Translations under genes and position numbers: made by a program
Shown: one piece after another, positions 1 through 8,548 of the stretch
Layout: the number at the start of each line of letters is the position of its first letter
Position numbering within the stretch: the stretch's first letter is position 1
The notes under the pieces: model-generated
What the model was told of the DNA's origin: nothing
Database searches by the model: none
The model's input: only the letters and a program-made list of their open reading frames with translations
Assembly (NCBI RefSeq): GCF_013450155.1
Contig: NZ_JACCKD010000001.1
Coordinates: forward strand, 124,001 to 188,000
Source: Haloechinothrix aidingensis
GTDB taxonomy: Bacteria; Actinomycetota; Actinomycetes; Mycobacteriales; Pseudonocardiaceae
DNA: 64,000 nt
Reading direction: 5' to 3'

Positions 1-130
1 CTTCCGGGATGTGGTAGCGGAGGGTTTGCTTGTCGCGGTCAAGCGCCTGTACCTGCTCGGCGAGAACGACCAGCCGACCGGCACCTTCACCTTCGCCGAC
101 GTGCTCCGTCACGAGCTGACCAAGCAGTAG
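1..130 (+). CDS. C-terminal end of N-acetylmuramoyl-L-alanine amidase (CwlM-like), partial
   Basis: Only the last 42 codons are in the window and the 5' part lies off the left edge. The visible tail starts FRDVVAEGLLVAVKRLYLLG and ends in a Phe-rich stretch followed by LRHELTKQ. This resembles, from memory, the C-terminus of actinobacterial amidase_3 (CwlM-type) peptidoglycan hydrolases, which sit next to the parB-side acetyltransferase in related genomes. The family cleaves the bond between N-acetylmuramic acid and L-alanine, although some CwlM proteins are regulators rather than enzymes. No catalytic residues are visible, so the identification rests on tail similarity and position. Confidence 0.55.
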   Translation, partial: FRDVVAEGLLVAVKRLYLLGENDQPTGTFTFADVLRHELTKQ

Positions 131-151
131 GCCCGCCCGGCCCCACACGGC

Positions 152-808
152 TCACACCCTGCCGAGGCTGCGCTCCGCGCTTCCCACGGTGGACACCGAG
201 ACCTGACCGAGCAGCTGCTCGAGTGCGGCCTCCACATCCTCCTTCCACGACATGCCGGCACGCAGCTCCAGGCGCATCCGTGGCCACCGGGCATCCGCGG
301 CTACGGTCTTGAAGCCCACACTGCGCAGGAAGTCCGCAGGAACGACACAGTTGTGGTCGAGCGCGTTCTGCGCGGCATCGGCGGCCTCCTCGTCACCGAA
401 CGCCTCGACGGCCTTCACGCCTCGCCGGGTCAGATCCTGCACCGCGGCCTGCACCAGCATCCTGCCCAGCCCGCAGGAACGGAACTCGGGCAGCACGAAG
501 AAGCTGGTCAGCATGATCGCGTCCGCGCTGACCGGGGCCGTGGGGAACGCCGAAGCACGCGGCACGGCATTCGGCGGCGCGTACAGCACGAACCCGACAG
601 GGAGGTCCTCGCTGTAGGCGATGCGACCGCAGGATCCCCACTCCAGCAGCACAGCCGAGATCCAGGCTTCCTTCTCCACCTCGGTCTCGCCGTACTCCTC
701 CACCTGCTCGCGCATGTGCGGGGCGAGCTCCCAGTAGACACACCGGCGGCAGCGCAGCGGCAGGTGCTCGAGGTTGTCCAGCGTGACACCGACGACGTGT
801 CGTGACAC
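152..808 (-). CDS. GNAT family N-acetyltransferase
   Basis: Predicted protein of 218 aa, a GCN5-related acetyltransferase. The acetyl-CoA binding region is visible as LTSFFVLPEFRSCGLGRMLV, a beta4 strand followed by a Q/RxxGxG/A-type loop (RSCGLGR). The N-terminal part carries a CRRCVYWE motif with two closely spaced cysteines, unusual for GNATs but seen in actinobacterial proteins at this locus. I chose the GTG at 808 because GGGAGG lies a few bases upstream; the reading frame stays open to 883. The substrate is unknown. The gene is divergent from the aminotransferase gene across about 250 bp, which must hold both promoters. A GNAT next to parB is a recurrent actinobacterial arrangement. Confidence 0.85.
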   Translation of the reverse strand: MSRHVVGVTLDNLEHLPLRCRRCVYWELAPHMREQVEEYGETEVEKEAWISAVLLEWGSCGRIAYSEDLPVGFVLYAPPNAVPRASAFPTAPVSADAIMLTSFFVLPEFRSCGLGRMLVQAAVQDLTRRGVKAVEAFGDEEAADAAQNALDHNCVVPADFLRSVGFKTVAADARWPRMRLELRAGMSWKEDVEAALEQLLGQVSVSTVGSAERSLGRV

Positions 809-1054
809 GGGACCTCCCAGGGGTCGGCGCATCGGACTGTTCGCGGCGCGCTGTCGCCGCGCCGTGATCAAGCAGCTCACCACCGAGGATATGTCCTCGG
901 CACAGGGGACGTAAGCGGGTGCCCCGTTGCGGGATCGGATGAGGTGTGACCCACGTCCGCGCGCTGGCCGTGTCCGTACCCCACCTGGTTACACTCAGAT
1001 GACGTGCCGCACACGGCGGTAGCCCTTGAAGCCATCTCTTGCGAAAAGTGCCAC

Positions 1055-2386
1055 ATGAACCCCTCCGGACCCACGCAGCCCAGTGACGAGCACGACCCGA
1101 GCCGTCACAACCTCGATCCTCACCTGGACCGCTACGCCGCGCGGACAGCGGGGATGACCGCATCGGAGATCCGTGCCCTCTTCGCCGTCGCGAGCAGGCC
1201 CGAGGTCGTCTCGCTGGCCGGAGGCATGCCGAACCTCACGGCGCTGCCGCTGGAGTCGCTCGCCGCGCAGATGTCCGACCTCATCCGCGAGGAGGGGCTC
1301 ACCGGGTTGCAGTACGGCTCGGCGCAGGGTGTCCCGACGCTACGCGAGCAGATCTGCGAGATCATGGCGCTCGAGGGGATCTCCGCGCACCCCGATGACG
1401 TCGTGGTCACCGTCGGCTCCCAGATGGGCCTGGACATGGTCACGCGGCTGTTCTGTGACCCGGGAGACGTGGTGCTCGCCGAAGGGCCTTCCTACGTCGG
1501 CGCCATCGGCTCGTTCACCGCGTACCAGGCCGAGATCGAGCATGTCGCGATGGATGACGACGGGCTCGTCCCGGAGAATCTCCGCGAGGCCCTCGCCCGC
1601 ACCGAGCGCGAGGGCAAACGGGTCAAGTTCCTCTACACGATCCCGAACTTCCACAACCCCGCCGGCGTGACACTGGCCGTGAACCGGCGCAGCGAGATCC
1701 TGGAGATCTGCCGCCAGCACGGCGTTCTGGTGATCGAGGACAACCCGTACGGGTTGCTCGACTTCAACGGCAACATCTACCCGGCGCTACGGGCATCCGA
1801 CCCGGACAACGTGATCTACCTGGGGTCGTTCTCCAAGACCTTCGCCTCCGGCCTGCGGGTCGGCTGGGTGCTGGCCCCGCACGCCGTGCGGGAGAAGCTC
1901 GTGCTGGCCGCCGAGTCCGCGACACTGTGCCCGCCGACCCTCAACCAGCTCGTGGTGTCCCGCTACCTCTCGAGCCACGACTGGATGGGGCAGATCAAGA
2001 CGTTCCGGGAGAACTACCGGGAACGCAGGGACGCGATCCTCGGCGCACTCGAGCAGCACATGCCGCCCGGCTGCAGCTGGACACATCCCTCCGGCGGTTT
2101 CTACGTGTGGCTCACCGTCCCGGAAGGCGTGGACGCCAAGGCGATGCTCCCCCGTGCGGTGACGGCACGGGTCGCCTACGCTTCCGGAACGGGCTTCTAC
2201 GCCAATGCCGAGGGCAGCAGCCAGATGCGGCTGTCGTACTGCTACCCGACACCGGAGCGCCTCCGGGAAGGGGTCCGCAGGTTGGCGGGCGTGCTCGAGT
2301 CCGAAATAGAGCTCGTGCACACCTTCGGTACGGTGCATGCACGCACGAGCTCCGGACCCGAGACGCCGTCGCCGGACACCGCGTGA
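1055..2386 (+). CDS. PLP-dependent aminotransferase (class I/II fold)
   Basis: 443-aa fold-type I aminotransferase resembling the 2-aminoadipate/MocR-type group but without the GntR DNA-binding domain. The PLP-lysine motif is visible as YLGSFSKTFASGLRVGW, the Schiff-base Lys following SFS. Other landmarks are SLAGGMPN near the N-terminus, the PNFHNPAGVT substrate/PLP segment and the IEDNPYG aspartate motif. The ATG at 1055 was preferred; an in-frame GTG at 1004 would add 17 residues that include a CxxC-like segment, and neither start has a strong ribosome-binding site. The substrate cannot be read from the sequence. It lies 141 bp upstream of a D-Ala-D-Ala-ligase family gene on the same strand, so the two may be cotranscribed. 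Confidence 0.88.
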   Translation: MNPSGPTQPSDEHDPSRHNLDPHLDRYAARTAGMTASEIRALFAVASRPEVVSLAGGMPNLTALPLESLAAQMSDLIREEGLTGLQYGSAQGVPTLREQICEIMALEGISAHPDDVVVTVGSQMGLDMVTRLFCDPGDVVLAEGPSYVGAIGSFTAYQAEIEHVAMDDDGLVPENLREALARTEREGKRVKFLYTIPNFHNPAGVTLAVNRRSEILEICRQHGVLVIEDNPYGLLDFNGNIYPALRASDPDNVIYLGSFSKTFASGLRVGWVLAPHAVREKLVLAAESATLCPPTLNQLVVSRYLSSHDWMGQIKTFRENYRERRDAILGALEQHMPPGCSWTHPSGGFYVWLTVPEGVDAKAMLPRAVTARVAYASGTGFYANAEGSSQMRLSYCYPTPERLREGVRRLAGVLESEIELVHTFGTVHARTSSGPETPSPDTA

Positions 2387-2527
2387 CCGGTGCCGGGACG
2401 GCGAACGTTCGCCCGGGACGGCGAAGCTCCGATGCACTGTCCACTACCGATACCGAGGAGGGACTGTTGCAGAATCACGCGGCAGCTCACCCGGTGACAG
2501 CAGAGCAACCGATACAGGAGTAGTCCC

Positions 2528-3493
2528 GTGGGAGACAGCACCAAGGCCGAACGAACCGTAGCCGTGCTCGCCGGCGGGCTCTCCCACGAGCGCGACATCT
2601 CGTTGCGTTCCGGACGCAGGCTCTCCGCCGCGCTGCGCCCGGAAGGGTTGCACGTCGAGGAATGGGACACCGACGCCTCGTTGATCACCAGGCTGCGCGA
2701 TCAGCGGCCGCATGCGGCGATCGTGGCGCTGCACGGGGGAGAGGGGGAGAACGGGTCCATCCAGGCCGTGCTCGAGATGCTCGACGTACCGTATGTCGGT
2801 ACGAGCGCACACGCGTGCCGGCGTGCCTGGGACAAGCCCACGGCCAAGGCGGAGATCGCCGAGGCCGGGTATCCCACGCCCGGCTGGGTCGTGCTCCCGC
2901 ACAGCACGTTCCGGGAGCTGGGCGCACCGGCCATGCTCGAAGCCATGGTGGACTGCCTGGGTCTGCCGCTGATCCTCAAGCCTGACCAGGGAGGGTCCGC
3001 ACTCGGCACGCAGGTCGTACGCGACAAGGCCGAGTTGTCCACAGCCATGGTCGGCTGCTTCGCCTACGCCGACGCCGTGCTCGCCGAGCGGTTCATCGAA
3101 GGGGTCGAGGTCGCGGTCACCGTCGTCGAGCGGGACGGTGAGCTGGAGGCGCTGCCACCGGTGGAGATCGTTCCGGAAAGCGGTGTATACGACTACACCA
3201 GCCGGTACACGGCGGGACTGACCGATTTCTTCGCCCCTGCCCGGTTGACCGACGAGGTCGCCGCCGGAGTCGCCGAACTCGGGATCTCGGCGCACAAGCT
3301 GCTCGGCCTGCGCGACATCTCCCGCACCGACGCCATGATCGACGGCGACGGAACGGTGCACTTCCTCGAGGTCAACATCTCGCCGGGACTCACCGAGACC
3401 TCCACCGTCCCGATGGCCATCGAGGCATCCGGACGCACACTCGGCATGATCTACTCTGACCTTGTCGACCAAGCGACAAAGCGCTCCAGGTAA
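2528..3493 (+). CDS. D-alanine--D-alanine ligase family protein (ATP-grasp)
   Basis: 321-aa ATP-grasp enzyme. The N-terminus has AVLAGGLSHERDISLRSG, the Ddl signature in which Glu and Ser contact the first D-alanine. HGGEGENGSIQ is the second family signature. LKPDQGGSALGTQVV forms the ATP loop, and the C-terminal FLEVNISPGLTETS holds the Mg-binding Glu/Asn and the second-substrate loop (normally NTxPG). The family ligates two D-alanines for peptidoglycan precursors. The length is typical (300-360). GTG start chosen because AGGAG lies 7 bases upstream. The position beside parB is characteristic of this clade, and a separate housekeeping ddl probably exists elsewhere, so this copy could have a different amino-acid specificity. 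Confidence 0.85.
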   Translation: MGDSTKAERTVAVLAGGLSHERDISLRSGRRLSAALRPEGLHVEEWDTDASLITRLRDQRPHAAIVALHGGEGENGSIQAVLEMLDVPYVGTSAHACRRAWDKPTAKAEIAEAGYPTPGWVVLPHSTFRELGAPAMLEAMVDCLGLPLILKPDQGGSALGTQVVRDKAELSTAMVGCFAYADAVLAERFIEGVEVAVTVVERDGELEALPPVEIVPESGVYDYTSRYTAGLTDFFAPARLTDEVAAGVAELGISAHKLLGLRDISRTDAMIDGDGTVHFLEVNISPGLTETSTVPMAIEASGRTLGMIYSDLVDQATKRSR

Positions 3494-3498
3494 CGATT

Positions 3499-3561
3499 GT
3501 GGCGAGCCGAGGGACTCCTTCGACACCACATATGTACCGAGGGGGTCCTTGGGCTCGCCAC
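3499..3561. terminator. candidate bidirectional terminator between ddl-like gene and parB
   Basis: A perfect 10-bp inverted repeat (gtggcgagcc / ggctcgccac) brackets 43 bp between two convergent genes. There is no T tract, as is common for actinomycete terminators. The loop holds two similar direct segments, cgagggactcctt and cgagggggtcctt. Confidence 0.4.
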
Positions 3562-3581
3562 CATCACCGTGACGAAAAGGG

Positions 3582-4622
3582 CTAGTCCGATGGGCCGTGG
3601 ATGTTACGTGCCTGGCGGGCGCTTTCCGGGTCCATGATCCCCACGATCCGCTCCAGGTCGTCCACCGAGCCGAACTCCACGACTATGCGTCCCTTGCGGC
3701 GACCCAGATCCACCTTCACCTTCGTGTCGAAGGTGTCCGACAGGCGATCGGTCAGGTCCTTCAGGCCGGGAGCCTGCATCGGCTTGCGCGCCGGGGTCTG
3801 GTCCTTCGACTCCTGCTCCGGCTCGGACCGGGTGAGCGTGACAGCCTCCTCGGTAGCCCGCACCGACAGGCCCTCGGCCACGATCCGAGCAGCGAGCTCC
3901 TCCTGACGTTCCGGGTCCTCGAGTGCCATCAACGCCCGGGCATGTCCAGCGGACAGGACGCCGGCCGCGACCCGGCGCTGCACGGGGAGGGGCAGGCGCA
4001 GCAACCGGATGGTATTGGTGATCACCGGCCTGCTACGGCCGATACGGCTCGCGAGCTCCTCGTGCGTCACCTCGAACTCCTCGAGGAGCTGCTCGTAGGC
4101 CGCGGCCTCCTCGAGCGGGTTGAGCTGCACGCGGTGAATGTTCTCCAGCAGCGCGTCACGCAGCATCGCGTCGTCGGTCGTCTGCCGGACGATGGCGGGC
4201 AAGGTAGTCAGCTCGGCGCGTTGTGCCGCGCGGAGCCTCCGCTCACCCATGACGAGCTCGAACTCGTCATCGGGTAGTTGCCGCACCACGATGGGTTGCA
4301 TCAGGCCGAACTCGCGGATCGAGTGCTCTAGCTCGCCCAGCGCCTCCTCGTCGAAGACCTGGCGCGGCTGACGCGGGTTGGACCTGATGGACGCGACCGG
4401 GATCTCCCGGTAGACGGCCCCGGCGACTTCCTTTCCCGGCGCACCTCCCGCCGGGGCATCACCGGCCGGCACATCGATGGACCCGTTCGCTGCGAACCAG
4501 TCAGTGCCGATCGAGCCGGTACCGGGTACTGGATCCCGGCCGTCCTGCGCTTCCTCCTCGACGGGTCCGGTGGGAATCAACGCGGCAAGCCCTCGTCCGA
4601 GTCCGCCCTTGCGATCTGTCAT
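3582..4622 (-). CDS. parB: Chromosome-partitioning protein ParB
   Basis: 346-aa ParB CTPase/DNA clamp. N-terminal [13 protein letters not shown] is the ParA-stimulating peptide typical of ParB. The CTP-binding ParB/Srx domain shows NPRQPR (residues about 82-87), GERRLRA (126-132) and ENIHR (160-164). A helix-turn-helix near 188-207 reads parS, and the C-terminal about 60 residues form the dimerisation domain. Residues 20-65 are a Gly/Pro/Asp-rich linker. ATG start with GAAGGAG upstream. It lies 109 bp downstream of parA in the same direction and near several parS sites, so the whole ParABS system is local. The protein spreads from parS and loads SMC at the origin. Confidence 0.97.
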   Translation of the reverse strand: MTDRKGGLGRGLAALIPTGPVEEEAQDGRDPVPGTGSIGTDWFAANGSIDVPAGDAPAGGAPGKEVAGAVYREIPVASIRSNPRQPRQVFDEEALGELEHSIREFGLMQPIVVRQLPDDEFELVMGERRLRAAQRAELTTLPAIVRQTTDDAMLRDALLENIHRVQLNPLEEAAAYEQLLEEFEVTHEELASRIGRSRPVITNTIRLLRLPLPVQRRVAAGVLSAGHARALMALEDPERQEELAARIVAEGLSVRATEEAVTLTRSEPEQESKDQTPARKPMQAPGLKDLTDRLSDTFDTKVKVDLGRRKGRIVVEFGSVDDLERIVGIMDPESARQARNIHGPSD

Positions 4623-4731
4623 GCCGTCTCCTTCAGTATCCCAAACTGCCCTTCAGCGCCCCGTGGTTCACGTGTCTCATCGCCGGCACTCGCTGTGCCC
4701 CGAGAACGGCCGCCCGGTTCGACCGCGCTCA

Positions 4732-5715
4732 TCAAGCCGCCACACCCGCACCTCGTTCAGCCAGCTCCCGCGCGGCATCCACGTAGCTCATCGACCCACG
4801 GGAGCCGGGGTCATAGGCGAGGACGGTCTGGCCGTACCCCGGCGCCTCGGAGACCTTCACGCTTCTCGGGATGACCGTACGAAGCACGATCTCGCCGAAG
4901 TGCTGCCGGACCTCGTCGGCGACCTGATCCGCCAGCTTGGTTCGCCCGTCGTACATCGTGAGCACGATGGTGGAGATCTCCAGCTGCGGGTTGAGATGGG
5001 ACTGCACCAGCTCGATATTGCTGAGCAGCTGGCCCAGCCCTTCGAGCGCGTAGTACTCGCACTGGATCGGGATCAGTACCTCGTGCGCGGCGACCAGTGC
5101 GTTCACGGTCAGCAGGCCGAGCGACGGCGGGCAGTCGATAAAGACGTAGTCGACATCGACCTCGTCCAGCGCCTCATTCGTCAGCGCCTCCTTCAACCGC
5201 GCCTCCCGGGACGCCATCGACACGAGCTCGATCTCGGAGCCGGCCAGGTCGATGGTCGCGGGAACGCAGAGCAGGTTGGGGGACTGGTGGCTCGCGACCA
5301 CGGCGTCCGCCAGGGCGACCTCACCGATCAGCAGCTCGTAGACCGACGGAGTACCGGAACGGTGGTCGACGGTCAGCGCGGTACTGGCGTTTCCCTGCGG
5401 GTCCAGATCGATCACGAGAACCCGGAGGCCGTGCAGCGCCAGCCCGGCGGCGAGGTTGACGGCACTGGTCGTCTTGCCGACGCCGCCTTTCTGGTTCGCC
5501 ACCGTCACCACACGGCGTCGCCGAGGCCTCGGGAAGCTGTACTCCTCGGGATGCAGCACCCGCGCCGCGCGCTCGGCCTCTTCACCGATCGGCGTCCAGT
5601 CCGGCCTGTTCTCGGAGTCGTCCGAAAGCGTTGACGGATTCACTTCGGTATCGCACCTTCCCGACGTCCCAAGACGTCGCTCTCTCACGAGTTCGCGCTG
5701 TTTCACGTGGAACAT
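4732..5715 (-). CDS. parA: Chromosome-partitioning ATPase ParA
   Basis: Deviant Walker-type ATPase. KGGVGKTT (about residues 76-83 from this start) is the signature P-loop, VIDLDPQGNAS is Walker A', and FIDCPPSLG is Walker B. It moves ParB-bound origins along the nucleoid. The start is uncertain. The ATG at 5715 gives an N-terminus MFHVKQ that is encoded by the parS site itself, and mycobacterial ParA also carries a parS-encoded VSRET near its start. A GTG at 5643 would give a shorter protein, and the frame stays open to 5859. No strong ribosome-binding site favours any of these. Residues WTPIGEEAERAARVLHP mark the start of clear conservation. Confidence 0.95.
   Translation of the reverse strand: MFHVKQRELVRERRLGTSGRCDTEVNPSTLSDDSENRPDWTPIGEEAERAARVLHPEEYSFPRPRRRRVVTVANQKGGVGKTTSAVNLAAGLALHGLRVLVIDLDPQGNASTALTVDHRSGTPSVYELLIGEVALADAVVASHQSPNLLCVPATIDLAGSEIELVSMASREARLKEALTNEALDEVDVDYVFIDCPPSLGLLTVNALVAAHEVLIPIQCEYYALEGLGQLLSNIELVQSHLNPQLEISTIVLTMYDGRTKLADQVADEVRQHFGEIVLRTVIPRSVKVSEAPGYGQTVLAYDPGSRGSMSYVDAARELAERGAGVAA
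5699..5714. promoter_or_regulatory. parS site at the 5' end of parA
   Basis: TGTTTCACGTGGAACA matches the bacterial parS consensus at 15 of 16 positions, the only difference being GG for GA in the right arm; the CACGTG core is intact. It overlaps the proposed parA start codon region, so ParB bound here could also autoregulate parAB. Confidence 0.9.
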
Positions 5716-6029
5716 GCCAGTGCCCCGCCGGCACTGCGCGCTCCATACCCTGGTCGGATCATCTGCGTCGGCCCACCGTCGCTCGCGGCACCGGCGCAGT
5801 GCACCCATGCCTGATTGGTCGCCCACTCGTCGTTGCCGCCCCAGCGGTCCCCCGTCCACTGGATTGCCAACAACCTGCCACGCCTCACGTACCTACCGCC
5901 CGCTCGCGCCCGGTACGTCCCTCTCGCTCACTCGCGACCACGGACGGCCCCGGCACGAACGTACGTGTCTTATCATTCCATGCCTGCCCGCGTCCGCGTC
6001 GACACCTGTGCTCTTCCTCCCACGGCGTG
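5716..6029. other. rsmG-parA intergenic region
   Basis: About 314 bp between the stop of rsmG and the proposed parA start, both on the minus strand. Short open frames exist on both strands, but none has a ribosome-binding site or a protein-like composition. It presumably contains the parAB promoter. I see no clear hairpin or further full parS match. Confidence 0.4.
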
Positions 6030-6725
6030 TCATGAGGCCCGGCCACGTCGAGTCGACCGCGACCGAGCGGAGGTGCGCTTCTTCGAGCTACTCGGAGTGC
6101 TCACCTTCGGCACCACGACCACCGTTGCCGGATCGTCAAGGAGACCGGAACCGCACGCCACGATCGCGGGCTCGCCCCCTCCCAGCCGGTACAACTCCGC
6201 ACGGTCCCGCTCGACCTCCTCCGCGGCGCTGGCTCCCTTCATCGCGAGCAACCGCCCCTCGAGCCGTAGTAGCGGCAGGCACCAACCACCCAGCTTCGCC
6301 ATCGGGGCCACGGCTCGCGCGATCACCACGTCCGCGCCGCCGACGCCACACGCCTCCGCGCGCGCACGCACGATCTCGACATTGCCGAGCCCCAACGCGG
6401 CTGCGACCTCCTCCAGCCACTGCACCCGGCGCGCCATGGACTCCACCAGAACGACCCGCAGGTCCGGGCGCGCCAGCGCCAGGGGGATACCGGGTAGTCC
6501 CGCTCCGGAGCCCACGTCCACGACCGTCGACCCGTGCTCGACGAGCTCGGCAACTACCGCCGAGTTGAGCACGTGACGATCCCACAGCCGCTCAACTTCG
6601 CGCGGCCCGATCAACCCGCGGGCAACCCCGTGCTCGGCGAGCAGCTCGACGAAGCGGCTCGCTCCATCCACACCCGGTCCCAGTATCGTGGTCGCGACTT
6701 CCGGTGCCTCTCGCACGGTCCGCAC
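6030..6725 (-). CDS. rsmG: 16S rRNA (guanine(527)-N(7))-methyltransferase RsmG (GidB)
   Basis: 231-aa class I SAM-dependent methyltransferase that makes m7G527 in 16S rRNA. The SAM-binding motif is VVDVGSGAGLPGIPLAL. LWDRHVLNSAVV upstream is the RsmG family signature (E/RRxWxRHxLDS type), and VIARAVAPM is the conserved later motif. GTG start with AGGAGA directly upstream. Loss of this enzyme is known to give low-level streptomycin resistance. The C-terminal tail (KKRTSARSRSTRRGR) is basic and variable. Order rsmG-parA-parB is the standard origin-proximal arrangement. Confidence 0.95.
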   Translation of the reverse strand: MRTVREAPEVATTILGPGVDGASRFVELLAEHGVARGLIGPREVERLWDRHVLNSAVVAELVEHGSTVVDVGSGAGLPGIPLALARPDLRVVLVESMARRVQWLEEVAAALGLGNVEIVRARAEACGVGGADVVIARAVAPMAKLGGWCLPLLRLEGRLLAMKGASAAEEVERDRAELYRLGGGEPAIVACGSGLLDDPATVVVVPKVSTPSSSKKRTSARSRSTRRGRAS

Positions 6726-6826
6726 TCTCCTGACTCCATCGGTGCCCGCATCGCGCCCCTGGCGACGTAACGGGGTAGGGGCGGGGTCAGTATCTCGCGC
6801 GGAAAGGACCCCGGAGACGGCGCATC

Positions 6827-6842
6827 CGTTTCACGTGAAACC
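6827..6842. promoter_or_regulatory. parS site
   Basis: The 14-bp core GTTTCACGTGAAAC is a perfect palindrome identical to the parS consensus core, here flanked by C on both sides. First of three sites spaced about 50 bp apart. Confidence 0.92.
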
Positions 6843-6877
6843 GGGCACCCGAATCACCGCTCGACAGACGGTCGCCG

Positions 6878-6893
6878 GGTTTCACGTGAAACC
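6878..6893. promoter_or_regulatory. parS site
   Basis: GGTTTCACGTGAAACC, a fully palindromic 16-mer containing the perfect parS core; 51 bp after the previous site. Confidence 0.92.
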
Positions 6894-6927
6894 GGCACGA
6901 GCTCTGGAGGAATGCCGGACCCGACCC

Positions 6928-6943
6928 GGTTTCACGTGAAACG
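6928..6943. promoter_or_regulatory. parS site
   Basis: GGTTTCACGTGAAACG contains the perfect 14-bp parS core; 50 bp after the previous site. Together the three sites form a tight ParB cluster. Confidence 0.92.
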
Positions 6944-6955
6944 CGACAAGTAACC

Positions 6956-7079
6956 CGGTGCGCTGTCTCCCGACCGCCGCTCCGCCGCAACATCGATGCC
7001 GCTCGCGGCCCAGCGGTGCGCTGTCTCCCGACCGCCGCTCCGCCGCAACATCGATGCCGCTCGCGGCCCAGCGGTGCGC
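6956..7079. repeat. 58-bp direct tandem repeat, two copies plus a short partial
   Basis: The unit beginning ggtgcgctgtctcccg occurs at 6957 and again at 7015, a period of 58 bp, with a partial third ggtgcgc at 7073. The copies look identical. The repeat starts just after the third parS site in non-coding DNA, and no function can be assigned. Confidence 0.85.
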
Positions 7080-7826
7080 CGCTCGACCGGCCGCCGTGCC
7101 CGCACCACCGCGCACGCCGCGCGAGCGGCACATCACCGTCCCCGGACCCGGCGCGCACATCTCGCCGCATTCGGTAACCAATCGCCCGGTGGTGTCCGGT
7201 GGCAACCCGCCGGACACCGTCCCCGCGATACCGGCCAACGAGCCCCGCCAGCGAGCCCCGCCAACCAGCCACCGGGCCCGACGCGGCCCGGGCGCACCCG
7301 GTCCCGTACACGGTGGCGGTGGCGTGGTGCCGACGCGCGGAGAACCCCCGGGGGGCGTGACGCATCGCTTGTCGATGGCAGCAGCATCACGCGGCGGCCG
7401 CCGTGTCCCGGCGTCATGCCGGGACCGGGTTCGAGGTGCACCGGCTGATCGTGCACAGGCACCGTGCCCGGCCACCGGAGGCGCACATCGTTACGGCGAT
7501 CGGACTCTCTCGGAGGTGCGTGGACACCCGGCTCGCCGGTCATCACGCACACGGCGATGCCGGTCCGGCGATCGCTCGTCGCGACCGCGAACGCCGGAGC
7601 CGATGACCGGGACCGTGGTCCGGCGCCAACCGCCGGCAGCGTGTCGGCCTACCGGCTGGTCCGCACCAGCGGCGCCGGACGAGCGGCTGCCCGCGCGCCC
7701 CGGCTGGGGCAGGACGACACCCACCAACCGCAGGCGACCGGCCTTCCGGCCAAGTACATCCGGGGCGACACGTTGGACAGCGGGACCGGCGCGATCCGGC
7801 TACGGGTGCCGGTGGCTGACGTCCCC

Positions 7827-7842
7827 GGTTTCACATGAAACA
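7827..7842. promoter_or_regulatory. near-consensus parS site
   Basis: GTTTCACATGAAAC at 7828-7841 differs from the parS core by one base, in the central CACGTG (CACATG). It may be a weak ParB site, but a changed central base usually lowers affinity. Confidence 0.55.
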
Positions 7843-7880
7843 CGTCGCCGAGCCCCACCGGTCGCACCCCGTCTCCCGCT

Positions 7881-7923
7881 GCCAAACAAAAGGCGGCCCG
7901 CCCCTGATGGGGGTGGGCCGCCT
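7881..7923 (-). terminator. Rho-independent terminator of the jag-yidC transcript
   Basis: On the minus strand a 14-bp GC-rich stem (aggcggcccacccc, one G-T pair, 4-nt loop) is followed directly by TTTTGTTT. It lies just beyond the jag stop codon at 7943, a textbook intrinsic terminator. Confidence 0.88.
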
Positions 7924-7942
7924 CAGGCTCCTACGGGCTCCG

Positions 7943-8503
7943 TCAACCATCTCCGGCCGGGACCACGACCACCCGGCGCTTGGGTTCCTCGCCCTCGCTC
8001 TCACTCGTCACGCCGTCCATCTCCGCAACCGCGTCATGCACGACCTTGCGCTCGAAGGGGCTCATCGGGTGAAGTCGTTCCCGATCGCCGCTTTCCAGTG
8101 CCTTGCGCCCCGCGGACCTGCCCAGCTCCATCAGCTCCGCACGCCGGTCCGCGCGCCAGCCCGCGATATCGAGCATCAGCCTGCTCCGCACACCGGTCTG
8201 CTGCTGCACCGCCAGCCGCGTCAGCTCTTGCAGCGCCTCGAGCACCGACCCCCGGGAACCGACGAGCTTCTCCAGATCATCGCCGCCATCGATGCTGACC
8301 ATCGCTCGCCCGCGCTCGACGTCCAAGTCGATGTCGCCGTCGAAGTCGAGCAGGTCAAGTAACCGTTCCAGGTAGTCTCCCGCGATATCGCCTTCCCGGA
8401 CCAGCGCGTCCTCGTTCGTCGCCGGAGGCCCCACGTCGCTCTCCTCCGCGGACGCGTCGGGTTCCTCGGCCTCTGCATCAACCGGCTGGATGGTCTCGGA
8501 CAT
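7943..8503 (-). CDS. R3H domain RNA-binding protein Jag/KhpB
   Basis: About 186-aa Jag/KhpB-type protein. The N-terminal 45 residues are acidic and probably disordered. A KH-like domain follows (YLERLLDLLDFDGDIDLDVE, then IGSRG-like KLVGSRGSVLEALQELTRLA), and then the R3H domain (RADRRAELMELGRSAGRKAL with ERLHPMSPFERKVVHDAV). It binds RNA and, in firmicutes, partners KhpA to control cell division and elongation. Two adjacent ATGs at 8506 and 8503 follow AAGGAG; the second has the better spacing. Downstream of yidC in the rpmH-rnpA-yidD-yidC-jag operon, and closed by a strong terminator. Confidence 0.92.
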   Translation of the reverse strand: MSETIQPVDAEAEEPDASAEESDVGPPATNEDALVREGDIAGDYLERLLDLLDFDGDIDLDVERGRAMVSIDGGDDLEKLVGSRGSVLEALQELTRLAVQQQTGVRSRLMLDIAGWRADRRAELMELGRSAGRKALESGDRERLHPMSPFERKVVHDAVAEMDGVTSESEGEEPKRRVVVVPAGDG

Positions 8504-8548
8504 CATCTCTCCTTCCACAGCGTGCGGAACGCATCGCCGCTCGATGCT

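Larger units (their letters stand above)
6726..7887. other. Non-coding parS-rich region between jag and rsmG
   Basis: About 1.16 kb with no supported gene. Several long open frames exist on both strands, but they are low-complexity Arg/Pro/Gly/Ala translations without ribosome-binding sites, as expected from very high GC. It holds three parS sites close together (6827-6943), a near-parS at 7827 and a 58-bp tandem duplication. The likely role is ParB nucleation close to oriC. Confidence 0.6.

Noticed and set aside
3036-3044. TTGTCCACA in the ddl-like gene
   Set aside because: Single isolated DnaA-box match in coding sequence; no cluster around it.
4665-4678. Possible parS in the parB-parA gap (ggttcacgtgtctc)
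   Set aside because: Four mismatches to the 14-bp core and only the central CACGTG is kept.
6958-8298. Long open frame across the parS region (plus strand)
   Set aside because: Proline/arginine-rich translation without a ribosome-binding site, and it overlaps the terminator and jag on the other strand; high GC keeps such frames open.
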